Positions 23,690 to 48,200 of a stretch of 64,000 nucleotides of DNA are shown here, piece after piece. The position numbers were made by a program, and so were the translations under genes. The notes under the pieces are model-generated. The model was not told the origin of the DNA. It did not search any database and saw nothing but the letters and a program-made list of their open reading frames with translations. Origin of the DNA: Anas platyrhynchos (taxonomy: Eukaryota > Chordata > Aves > Anseriformes > Anatidae). How positions within the stretch are numbered: the stretch's first letter is position 1; every line of letters starts with the position of its first letter. Location: positions 4,741,001-4,805,000 of the forward strand of contig NC_092603.1 of assembly GCF_047663525.1 (NCBI RefSeq). Direction: 5' to 3'.

Positions 23690-24290
23690 CCGGTGCGGGT
23701 GCAGCTTGCACGGGCGCGTGCGTGTGCAAGCAGGGTGTGGCGTGCACTGTGCGCGTGCAAACGGGGTGTGGCGTGCACCTTGCATGTGCAAGGGGGGTGT
23801 AGCTTGCACTGGCCGTGCATTGATGGGGTGCAGCTTGCACTTTCCACGTGCAAAGAGGGGTGCAGCTTGCACAGTGCATATGTACGTGGGGTGCACCATG
23901 CATGTACAAAGGGGGTGCAGTTTGCACTTTGCAAGCAGGGTGCACCTTGCACGGTGCATGTACAAAGGGGGTGCACCTTGCACGCTGCACGTACAAGTGG
24001 GGTGCAGCTTGCACTGTGCATGCACAAAGGGGGTGCACCTTGCACTTTGCATGTGCACATGGGGTGCACCTTGCACTGTGCATGCACAAAGGGGGTGCAC
24101 CTTGCACTTTGCACGTGCACATGGGGTGCACCTTGCACTGTGCATGCACAAAGGGGGTGCACCTTGCACGCTGCATGTGCAAGCAGGGTGCAGCTTGCAA
24201 TTTGCACACACAAAGCAGGGTGCAGGCTCGCACCACGCGCAGGCAGGCTGCAGTTTGCACTTTGCACGTGCACCTCCAGGATTTGTGGGG
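23690..24290. repeat. TGCAC-type minisatellite
   Basis: Tandem units of about 31 bases follow the pattern GGGTGCACCTTGCACTTTGC + ATGTGCACATG. Each unit contains palindromic GTGCAC and alternating purine/pyrimidine TGTGCA tracts. The cysteine-rich frames on both strands arise from the TGC/GCA content and are not genes. Confidence 0.9.
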
Positions 24291-25180
24291 TGCGCCTTGG
24301 GGACCTATAGGGCCGCGTGTAAGGGCACCTATAGGTTGGGGAGAGCCTGCGTGTGCCATAGGGGATGCTGCGTGTGGCTGCAGCCCTTGGAGAGCCCCGG
24401 GGCGTGCTCTATAGGGGCTCGGCGCGTGCGTGCCCCGGGGCAGCGCTCTATAGGGGACGCTGCACTTGTGTGTGCGCACGCGCATGGCCGGGTGTGCTCC
24501 ATAGGGGATGATCTGTTTTGTCTGCGGGCACGTGCGGCGCGGCGTGCCCTATAGGGGACGCAGGGCACGTGGGGCGTGCTGTGCTGTAGGGTATATAACC
24601 TATAGGGGACGCGGGGCGAGTAGGGTGTCATTTGTAGTTGAGGGGCTTTATATAGGGGATGCAAAGGCTTGTGGGGCGCGCTCTCTAGGGGATGCAGGGC
24701 ACGTGGGGTGTGCTCTATAAGGGGTGTGTTCTATAGGGGGTGTGCTCTGTATATGAGATATAGGGCATGTGGGTCATACTCTGTAGAGGAGTACTCTATA
24801 GGGGGCATACTCTGTATAGGGCATGCAGGGCATGTGGGGTGTGCTCTATAGGGGGTGTGCTCTATAAGGGATGCAGGGTATGTGGGGTTGCTGTAGAGGG
24901 GATGTAATATATAGGGGTTGTAGAGCACCAGGGGCATAATTTATAGGGGATGCAGGGCATGCAAGGCGTAATTGATAGGGTGGCACTGTATATAGGGCAT
25001 GTGGGGCATAATTTATAGGGGGTGAAGGGTGGGTGGAACATACCCTATATAGGGCACGTACCCTATATAGGAAATGTTACCCTATAGGGGGTGTACCCCG
25101 CATAGGGGTCTCAAGGCAGGGGGGGGAGTGCTCTCCAGGGGCTGCGGAGTGTGTGGGGCAGGCTCTATAGGGGCTGTCCC
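24290..25180. repeat. CTATAGGG-type minisatellite upstream of GABBR1
   Basis: Degenerate units of about 30-35 bases carry CTATAGGGGATGCAGGGCA and GTGGGGTGTGCT words. The central CTATAG is a palindrome. The array continues directly from the TGCAC array and ends about 10 bases before the putative acceptor of the first coding exon of GABBR1. Confidence 0.9.
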
Positions 25181-25221
25181 CGCAGGTGACAGCAGCGGTG
25201 ACGTCCCCACCGACGGCCAGC

Positions 25222-38539
<13,318 letters not shown>

Positions 38540-40103
38540 CCCCTTCGGGGGGGGGATGCGAGGCGAAGAGCTGGGATTTGGGGCTAAGAAGGGTGGGGCC
38601 AAAGAGGGCGGGGCTAAGCAGGGTGGGGCTGTGGGGGGGCGGAGCCTCTTGGCCTTATAATGGTGATTGTTTTTAAGGCGTTTTTCCCTTTTGTCTTCAC
38701 CCCTGGGGGGCAGTTGCGGTGCCCCCCCTCCCCAGCTTGCCACCTGCCTCCGGTTGCGGTCAGGAGGCGAAATTTTGGGGAAGGGGGAGGGTGGTTGGTT
38801 AATTAGGGGAGGGGTGGGCTCAGAAGGGGTTACACCCCCACGCTTTCCCCCTCCAAGCATCCCCTGCTCCCCTCCTTCTGGTCCTCATCATCTTCCTCCT
38901 CCTCCTCCTCCTCCTCCACCAACGCATGACGCAGCCTCCCGGCGAGGCTGGCAGGGGGCAGCGGGCGTCCGACCCCCTCCCACTGCCCCCCAGGGTTGGA
39001 ATCGAGGTGGGGAGAGGCAGCACCGTGCCCCCCCCCCCCATCCCCTCTCCTTTTTTTTCCGTCGGGTTGTAGCTTACAACCGCGCGTAGTTACTCGTAGG
39101 TGTAGTAGCGCGCGACTTCCTCTGCTTGTAGCGACCGGCGTGGCGGGTCACGGCACGGGGAGGTGGGGGGGGGTCCATGCCCACCCCCAAAATGGGGTCC
39201 CAGCCCCCCCAAAGGCACCGTGGGCTTGGTTTGGGGGCCGTGGGAAGTTGTGCACGGCGGGGTCGGGGTCCTCGGGTGTACGGTCGTGCGGTAGTGGACA
39301 ACCGGACCCTGGTTCTTCTCACGGTCTCCATTGTCGTTCCTGAGCCTGGAAACATCCCAACACCTCGGTGTGCCCCCCCGAGACCCTCCCCAAAATATCC
39401 CCACACCCTCTGCCCCTTGGGATTTGGGGTGGCCATAAAGCCGAGGTCAAACCCGGAGCCGATGCCGCCCTCGTAGGGCACAAACCCTCAAGGTGATGGC
39501 TAGCACCCCCCCTCAGAATGGTGGTTCCCCTCCTCTTTTATTTGTTTTTTGCTTTTATTTGGGTTCAGGTTCACCCCTCCCGCCCCCAAAATACACACAG
39601 CCGGGCCGGGGACGGCTCCGATAGGGACCGGGGAGTTGGCGGCGGCGCCAGGCACGGCGGGAGGTGGAAATTGGGCACCCTGCCACCCTCCCAGCCCTAA
39701 AACACCCCCCCCCCTCCGACAGGGATTTGGGCACCCCCCTCCTCAATTTAAGCCAAACTGGTGATTTACAGCTCCTGGTTGCCCCCCCTTACAAACAAAA
39801 GGTCCTGGCTTTGTTGTTTTTTTTTGGGGGGGGGAGGGGGTGTCCTTGGGATCACGCTCGTTGCCGTTACAGAAGAGGCATCATCAGGACGTGGTATTGG
39901 GGAAAAGATTTAATAAAGGGGAAATGGGGCTTGTGTGTTGCCCCCCCATCCCCAAATCTGAGGGGATGTCCCCTCCAAAACCCATTTGGCCAAGGGTATG
40001 AGTTTGGGGGGGGGAACCTGTTAGGAACCCATCCCCACCAAATGGGGAACCCCAAGACATCCCAGCCCCATAAAATGGGGAGGGGGTGTGGGGGGGGTCC
40101 TCG
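38540..40103. other. GABBR1 3'UTR and RNF225-like 3' flank
   Basis: No gene is confidently assigned. On the plus strand an AATAAA at 39912-39917 could end a 1.4-kb GABBR1 3'UTR. On the minus strand AATAAA equivalents at about 39537-39542 and 39556-39561 could end the RING gene, so the two transcripts may overlap tail to tail. A TCC trinucleotide run lies at about 38890-38918. An unexplained coding-like minus-strand patch at 39080-39490 is discussed as a finding. Confidence 0.5.
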
Positions 40104-40679
40104 TTAATAGGGGGGCCACCCCGGCGGCCCCCAGGTGCTGTTTGTCACCGGGCTGCCCCCCTCGCACGCCGCGGGCAGGAGGAAGAAGATGAAGACCCCG
40201 CAGAGCACCAAGCCCCCCGAAATCAGCAGGGCGACGGCAACGGCCACCGCCTTGAAGAAGGGCCAGTGCCCCCCACCCCGGCCCCCCGGAGGGGCTGGGG
40301 GGGGCTGGGACCCCCCCACCTCCAGGCTGAGGGTCACCGTGGGCAGGCGGCCGGGCTGGGGGGCGTAGAGCAGGAGCCCCTTGGGGCGATCGAAGCGGAC
40401 GAAGCCCCTTGGGGTGGCGGGGAGGGCGGGGGGCAGGAGGTCGGAGCAGGTCGGCAAAGCTGGGGGGCCGCGGCGGGGGGGCAGGGCTGTGGGGCGGCGG
40501 CAGATGGGGCAGAGTAAGGGGGCGGCAGGGGTCGCCACGCTGACCCTGGCCAAGCACTCGAGGCAGAAGACGTGGCCACAGCCCAGCGCCTTGGGCAGCT
40601 TGAAGAGGCGGTCGTAGGGGGCGAAGCAAATGACACAGTCCCGGGGGGGCCCCTCGGGGTCTGCCGGGGGGCTCGTCAT
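40104..40679 (-). CDS. RNF225: RING-finger protein with C-terminal membrane anchor, RNF225-like
   Basis: The 191-residue protein starts at ATG 40679. An acceptor (cttctctag) lies just upstream, so the whole CDS is in one exon after a non-coding one. Residues 15-60 form a C3HC4 RING (CVIC, GCGHVFCLEC, CPIC). A proline-rich spacer follows, then a transmembrane helix at about 144-169 (AVAVAVALLISGG...), and a short tail with NST. This is the layout of the RNF183/186/223/224/225 group of membrane-bound ubiquitin E3 ligases. The RNF225 assignment rests mainly on position: RNF225 neighbours RPS5 on human 19q13.43 and RPS5 is next here. RNF224 or an unnamed sister is possible. Residues 78-120 (TCSDLLPPALPATPRGF...) look like a conserved family block. 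Confidence 0.75.
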   Translation of the reverse strand: MTSPPADPEGPPRDCVICFAPYDRLFKLPKALGCGHVFCLECLARVSVATPAAPLLCPICRRPTALPPRRGPPALPTCSDLLPPALPATPRGFVRFDRPKGLLLYAPQPGRLPTVTLSLEVGGSQPPPAPPGGRGGGHWPFFKAVAVAVALLISGGLVLCGVFIFFLLPAACEGGSPVTNSTWGPPGWPPY

Positions 40680-40694
40680 GGCAGCGATGGCCCT

Positions 40695-41535
40695 AGAGAA
40701 GGGGGGAAACAGCGCGGGGGGGTTACAAGGGGGCAATAAGGACGTGAGGACGCAAGGTGAGGGAGCAAAAATAGGCAGGGATGGCATCGCTGCAAAGAAT
40801 ACCCCAATTCCCGCTGCCAACAGATCCCAAAAAAAAGCACAAAAATACCCAAACGCCCCCCCCCCCAGCCCCTCCTCACCTGCCCCCAGGGGTACCAACC
40901 CCCCCGTGGGGGCCGCAGCAAGCGCCCGCTCAGCTCAGGTACAGCCGGACAGGGAGGGCCAGCGGCACGCCCCCCCCCTCACCCTGTCACCAGGGGACGG
41001 GTCCCAGTCCCAAGGGCCACGGTGGCCCTGCGGGACCCGGCTGGCACCACACCTGGTTCAGGGTGGGACCTGTGGGTTTTGGCAGCTGTCCCATACCACT
41101 TTGTCACCCCGAGGGACTGGTTTCCTCCGGGGAGAAGCCTGTCACCCCCCCCCCCCCCCCCGTCCCGGTTTTATTTCTTCTGCCTTGCCTCTCAGCGCTG
41201 TTTCCTCCACCCCCCGCTGTGGAACAAGGGATAAACGGGGGCACAGAGGGGATTCGGGGCAAGGGGACACAGCCCCCAACCCCAAATCACACCCAGGAAT
41301 GAGGAAATCCCAACCCTATAACGTGCCAAGGTGAGCTGGGGGCAGCTGTGTAGCATGGAGACACGTGGGACCTAACGGGACATCCCCATGCTTTTCTGGG
41401 GTCCAGCCCCAAAAAGGACCCCCCCAGGCACCCCTCGTGCGCGTGGAAGAGGACAAAATACCCCAAAAACCATAAACAGCACCCCCATAATCCCACAGCA
41501 CAGGGAGGAGAGGAGGGGCACAAAGTAGAAGCCAA
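40695..41535. other. Spacer between the RING gene and RPS5
   Basis: This should contain the 5'UTR exon and promoter of the RING gene (minus strand). CpG is moderate. A C run lies at about 41144-41161. No further coding sequence is supported. Confidence 0.45.
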
Positions 41536-41536
41536 C

Positions 41537-42850
<1,314 letters not shown>

Positions 42851-43738
42851 TTACCCCCTGCATTGAATTGGGGGGTGCAGGTCCTTAAAATGAGATGGTG
42901 AGGACCTGTGGGTGAGCCCGAAGAGGTGGAGCGCCCTTCCGAATCACCCTTAACACAGGGAGCTCCCAAAAATCTTTTACCTCAGAGAGCCCCCCATAAA
43001 GGAACAGCCCCCAGAGCCCCGAAACTCCCACCTCAGTGCCCCCACAAGGCCTAGGACCCCCCTGTTTTTAACTCAATGACCCCCCCCAAACTCCTACATC
43101 AGAGCTCCCCCTGCCTGGAGCACCCCCCATTCCTCCATCAGGGACAACCCCAAGGCCTCAACCCCCCCCCAATTTCTATTCGGGACCCCAACCACAGCCT
43201 GACCCCACACATTTTAACCCCAACCCCTTCCCACCTCATCACCTCCCCCCAAGGCCTGTCAACACCCCCCCACCCCCCAATTCCCACCTCAACACCCCCC
43301 CAAACCCAAATCCCTCTCCTTTCCTACCTCATCCCCCCCCCCATATTTTAACCCCACAATTCCCCCCAGTCCCCCCCAAGCCCCGATTCCTCCCCATTTA
43401 ACCCCCCCCAGCCCTGAGAACCCCCAAATCCCCCTCCTAAACCCCTGAACCCCCCCTAATCCCCACCCCAACGCTCCCAAAATCCCTGAGCCCTCCCCTT
43501 TTGTATCCCAGTCCCCCCCCCAAGGCCTCACCCCAAATTCCTCCCTCAGCGACCCCCCCACCAGGCCCCAATTCCCCTCCCCCCCCCCATTTACCCCCTC
43601 CCCGTGGCCTGAGGACCCCCAAACCCCCCTCCCAGACCCCACCACCCCCTCCCCGACCCCACAGCCCCTCCTCCGCCATTCTCAGCCCCAAATACCCCCA
43701 AATTCACCCCAAATTCCCCCCGGCCCCGCCGCACTCAC

Positions 43739-43773
43739 ATGGCGGCCTCTGCAGATCCGGCGCCGAAAAAGAG
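43739..43773 (-). promoter_or_regulatory. RPS5: RPS5 5'UTR exon with 5'TOP start
   Basis: On the minus strand CTCTTTTTC (43773-43765) is a terminal oligopyrimidine start as found at ribosomal-protein transcripts. A 35-base exon follows and ends ..GCCGCCAT before donor GTGAGT at 43738. TOP mRNAs are translationally controlled through mTORC1 and LARP1. The start base is inferred from the TOP rule. Confidence 0.7.
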
Positions 43774-43817
43774 CTCGGACGGGGCCTCTCCGCCTCTTAT
43801 CCAGGGGCAGGCGCCGG

Positions 43818-43925
43818 CTTCCGGCTGCGCATGCGCAACGCTGCAGCGAGGCTCCGCGCTTCCGCCCGTTCTACCCTCGCCGTGCCCGTCCTTTCGGTCC
43901 CGCCGGGCGGTGGCGCATGCGCGGA
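43818..43925 (-). promoter_or_regulatory. RPS5: RPS5 promoter: ETS and NRF1-like sites
   Basis: Upstream of the TOP start the DNA has CTTCCGG (43818-43824, an ETS site in inverted form), TGCGCATGCGCA (43826-43837) and GCGCATGCGC (43913-43922). The last two are perfect NRF1 palindromes. The block is CpG-dense and lacks a TATA box. Confidence 0.65.
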
Positions 43926-44034
43926 GGGCGATGGTGAAGCCGGGCGGGGCATGGTTGTTGAGGGCGTCTGCCCGAACTCTGCCATATTGTGGGGTTTCTC
44001 CCTATGGAGGATATAGGGACACGCGTGGGGGGGC

Positions 44035-44510
44035 GGAGGGGATCCCTCTGCGGGGCCTCTCCGCCCCTACACAGTCAGCAGCTCCTCCCAGCTCAGTGTC
44101 AGCCACAAACACGCAGGTTTCCTTCCCATCCCATAGCCAGGTCGTTTATGGGATCACTGGCCCCAAAATGGAGCCCCACTGGTGCCTGGCCACCAGCCTA
44201 ACGCCACCCCATTTACCAGGCCCCTCAGAGCCTGACCCCTCAGCCAACTGTTCACCCATCGCGTTGTGAATTCCTTGTAGCATTTTTCAGATGGATAGGG
44301 TCAGAAACCACGTTGAAATCTACTGAAACCCCAAAAAATCACCTCAGCTGGCTCCCCTTGGTCAACTACATGGGTGAAAATTAAGGAAATTAAGTTTGTC
44401 AAACTGGATTTTCCCCTCACATTGGCCACGACCAATGACTGTGCTGTTTTCCGGGCATTTTCTCTAACTCCCAAAATAATTTTCTCCATAATATTAGGAG
44501 GCAAAAAAAA
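44035..44510 (-). mobile_element. CR1 LINE reverse-transcriptase remnant
   Basis: On the minus strand the translation follows the CR1 ORF2 RT order. First comes KIILGVRENARKTAQ, then RGKSSLTNLISL and VDQGEPAEVIFWGFSR, then WVNSWLRG and VARHQWGSILGP, and finally VFVADTELGGAADCVG (the FADD-box equivalent). Frameshifts and stops interrupt it. It sits immediately upstream of the RPS5 promoter. Confidence 0.8.
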
Positions 44511-44559
44511 AAAAGTGGGGCTGAGGCTTGTAATTACTGGCTCTTAACGCTTATTTGTG

Positions 44560-45100
44560 GAGATTTTGGGGACCAGGGGGCCACCTGAGGGAGATTTGGG
44601 ATCCAATGAACGCCTGAGGGGACTTTAGGGACCAACCATCTCCTGAGGGGATTTTAGGGACCAAGGATCATCTGAGGGGACTTTAGGGACTGCAGGCCAC
44701 CTGAAGGAGGTTTAGAAACAGTCACCTGAGGGGAATTTGGGGACCAAGGATCATCTGAGGGGACTTTGGGGACCAGGGGCCAACTGAGGGGACTTCAGGG
44801 ACCAACAATGGATCTCCTGAGGTGACTTTACAGATGAACAGCTGCCTGAGAGGATTTTGGGGACCAGGGGCCACCTGAGGGGACTTTAGGGACCAGGGGT
44901 CACCTGAGGAGACTTTAGGGACCAGGGGTCACCTGAGGAGACTTTGGGGACCAAGGAACATCTGAGGTGACTTTGGGGACCAGGTGCCACCTGAGGCGAC
45001 TTTGGGGACTGGTGAACACCTGAGGGGAATTTGGGGACCAAGGGTCATCCAAGGCGACTTTGGGGACCACCGAACACCTGAGGGGACTTTGGGGACCAGA
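44560..45100. repeat. 30-base minisatellite upstream of FLOT1
   Basis: About 18 units vary around ACCTGAGGGGACTTTGGGGA + CCAAGGATC. They lie just before the CpG-rich 5' region of FLOT1 (about 45110-45296). Confidence 0.92.
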
Positions 45101-45109
45101 AGCCACCCG

Positions 45110-45296
45110 CGGCCCCCCCCGCCGCCTCCGCGCCCCCTCGGGGCCAGCAGGGGGCGGCTGCGGGCGGGCGGCGCCGCGGGGGCTGCCGGGGCCGGGGCGG
45201 GTGGGGCCGAGCCGCTGCGGGGGGGGGGTCCCGGTCCCGATCCCGGTCCCGATCCTGGTCCCTGTCCCCGGTCCCTGTCCCCGTGTCACCGCCGGG
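45110..45296 (+). promoter_or_regulatory. FLOT1: FLOT1 CpG-rich promoter/5' leader
   Basis: A CpG-dense stretch (gcgggcgggcggcgccgcgg) leads into a short CCCGGTCCCGATC repeat and then the start codon. No TATA box is seen. Whether the repeat is part of the 5'UTR or promoter cannot be told. Confidence 0.5.
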
Positions 45297-48200
45297 ATGT
45301 TCTTCACGTGCGGCCCCAACGAGGCCATGGTGGTGTCGGGTGAGTCGGGGACCCCCCCCATCCCCCCCCGCTCCCCGCACCGGGGGTGTGTGGGGGGGGT
45401 CCCGGGGCTTACCCCGTGCCCCCTCGTCCCGCAGGTTTCTGCCGCAGCCCCCCCGTGATGGTGGCCGGGGGCCGGGTGCTGGTGGTGCCGTGTCTGCAGC
45501 AGATCCAGCGGTGACATGGGGGGGCGTGAGGGGGGGGCTGGTGGGGGGGTATGGGGGGATGTGGGGGGACGGGAGGGGTATGGGGGGCATGGGGGGGCAA
45601 GGAGGGGGCATGGGACAAGGGGGTGGCATGGGGGGATGTGGGGAGACAGGTGGGGTCTGGGGGCCATGGGGGGGCAAGGGGGTGGCATGGGGGGACATAA
45701 GGGGACAAGGGGGCGGTATGGGGGGATGTGGGGGGACAGGAGGGGTATGGGGGGCAAAGAGGGGGCATGGGACAAGGGAGTGGCATAGGGTGACAAGGGG
45801 GTGGCATGGGGGGATGTGGGGGGACAGGAGGGGTCTGGGGGCCATGGGGGGGCAAGGGGGTGGCATGGGGGGACAATGAGGGGGCATGGGATGAAGGAGT
45901 GGCATGGGGGGATGTGAGGGGACAGGAGGGGTATGGGGGGCATGGGGGGGCAAGGGGGTGGCAGCAGGGGACAAGGGAGTGGCATGGGGTGACAAGGGAT
46001 GGCATGGGGGGGAATAAGGAGGTGACAGAGGATAAGGGGGTGGCATGGGATGACATGAGGGGCACGGGGGTGGCATGGGGGGGACAAGGGGGTGCCGTGG
46101 GGGTGACCTGTCCCCTCCCTGCCCCCTCCCCAGGATCTCCCTCAACACCCTGACCCTCAACGTGCGCAGTGAGAAGGTGTACACCCGCCACGGCGTCCCC
46201 ATCTCTGTCACTGGCATCGCCCAGGTACCCCCCTGCCCCCCCCCGTGCCCCCCACCCGTGTCCCCACAGCTGTCACCTCCCCCCGCCCCCCAGGTCCCCA
46301 GGGGGCACCGGTGCAGCCCCTTTTAAGAGGGGTCCCGCAGTGGGCCCCACCTGGAGCTGCTGGTGGGGGGGGGGGGGGGGCTCTTAAAAGGGCAGTGTCA
46401 TGCTGCAGTGGTTGGGGGGGGGGGGGAGAATGGGAGGGGGAGGGCAGCAACATTGCCTTAAAGCGGCCCTGTTGAGGTGGGCCCCACCCGAAGGAGCGCA
46501 TCCTCTTAAAAGGGCACTGCTGTGGGTAGCCCCCGTGTGGGGTTTGTTGAAGGGGCGACGATGAGGTTAAAAAGGGGGTTTTGGGGTGGGCAAAAACCCC
46601 ACGTGCAGGGGCTGTTCTCTGAAAAGAGCCTCTCCAAACCCTTGGTTATCGGGGGGAATAACGCTCTGGGGACCCCTGCGGGACGCTGCAGCTTCCCTTT
46701 TTGGGGGGCAGGTGAAGATCCAGGGGCAGAACAAGGAGATGCTGGCGGCTGCCTGCCAGATGTTCCTGGGCAAGTCGGAGAGCGAGATCGCCCAGATCGC
46801 CCTGGAGACCCTGGAGGGCCACCAGCGCGCCATCATGGCCCACATGACCGTGGAGGTGAGCGGGGGATAGGGGGGGAAGCCACGCCCCTATGGCCAGAGC
46901 CATGCCCCTTTAAAAGCCACACCCCCATAAGCCCCGCCTCTTTTCCCAAGCCCCACCCCCTGCCATAATCCCCGCCCTCAAAGAAGCCCTGCCCATGCCC
47001 CACCCCCTAACGGGTGCCACACCCACATAGGCTCCACCCCCTGGTGCCACACCCTTTTGCAAGACCACGCCCCCCTGACCCCACCCACCCAAGCCCCGCC
47101 CCTGATGTCCCCCAGGAGATCTACAAGGACCGGCAGAAGTTTTCGGAGCAGGTTTTCAACGTGGCCTCGTCCGACCTGGTCAACATGGGGATCAGCGTGG
47201 TCAGCTACACCCTGAAGGACATCCACGATGACCAGGTGGCACTGCGGGGGGACAGGAGGGGACACAGAGGGGACACGGGTGGCACCGGAGCTAGCTGTGC
47301 CCCTGCGGTAACCGGGTGGCGTCGGGGACGCAGGGTGACATGGGGACCAGGGTCACCAGGGTGACACGGGGACTGGGTGACACGGGTGACGCAGGGTGGA
47401 TCGGGGCAATGACCCTGTCCCCGTGTCCCCTGTCCCCAGGATTACCTGCACTCGCTGGGGAAGGGCCGCACGGCGCAGGTGCAGCGTGATGCCCGCGTGG
47501 GGGAGGCCGAGGCCAAGCGGGACGCCGGCATCCGCGTGAGTCCTTCGTCTTTGTTCCCCCCCCCCCCAGGACCCCCACTGCCCCGTCACGTCCCCGCATG
47601 TGCCCACGTACCCCTGTTTCATCACTGAGGTCACCGTGTCCCCTCACAGCGTGCTGGTGCCACCCCTGTTGTCCCCCCCCCCATGCCCCTAAGGTCACCA
47701 GGTTGTCTCTGCGCTCCCCCTGTAACATCCCCACCCCATTTTCCTGACGTTCCCCCCTATCCTTTGGGGTCCTCTGCTGTCTCCATGTCCTTTTGTCCCC
47801 TGGTTTCCCCACCACCCTGCAGTGTCCCCGTCCCCCTCCAATCCCACAGTGTCCCCATGTCCCCCTTTTGTCCCCCAGCACCCCCATCTCCGCACACAAC
47901 ACCCCCACACTCCCCCTCCATCATGTAGCATGCCCCCCATCACCCACCTGGTGTCCCCACGTGTCCCCCCGTGTCCCTGCAGGAGGCGCGGGCGCGCCAG
48001 GAGCAGGTTTCGGCGCAGCTGCTGAGCGAGACGGCGATGGCGCAGGCCCAGCGGGACTTCCAGGTGCAGCAGGCGCTCTGCGACGCCGCCGTCAACGCCC
48101 GCAAGGCCCAGGCCGACCTGGCCTACCAGCTGCAGGTACGCTGGTCCCCCTCTCTGGGATGTTTGGGACCCCCCTGAGGACACTTGAGACACCCCCAGAA

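Noticed and set aside
23471-24554. Cysteine-rich open frames (up to 346 residues) on both strands
   Set aside because: The Cys content comes from TGC/GCA in a 31-base tandem repeat. No start context, splice sites or family match; they are not disulfide-rich peptides.
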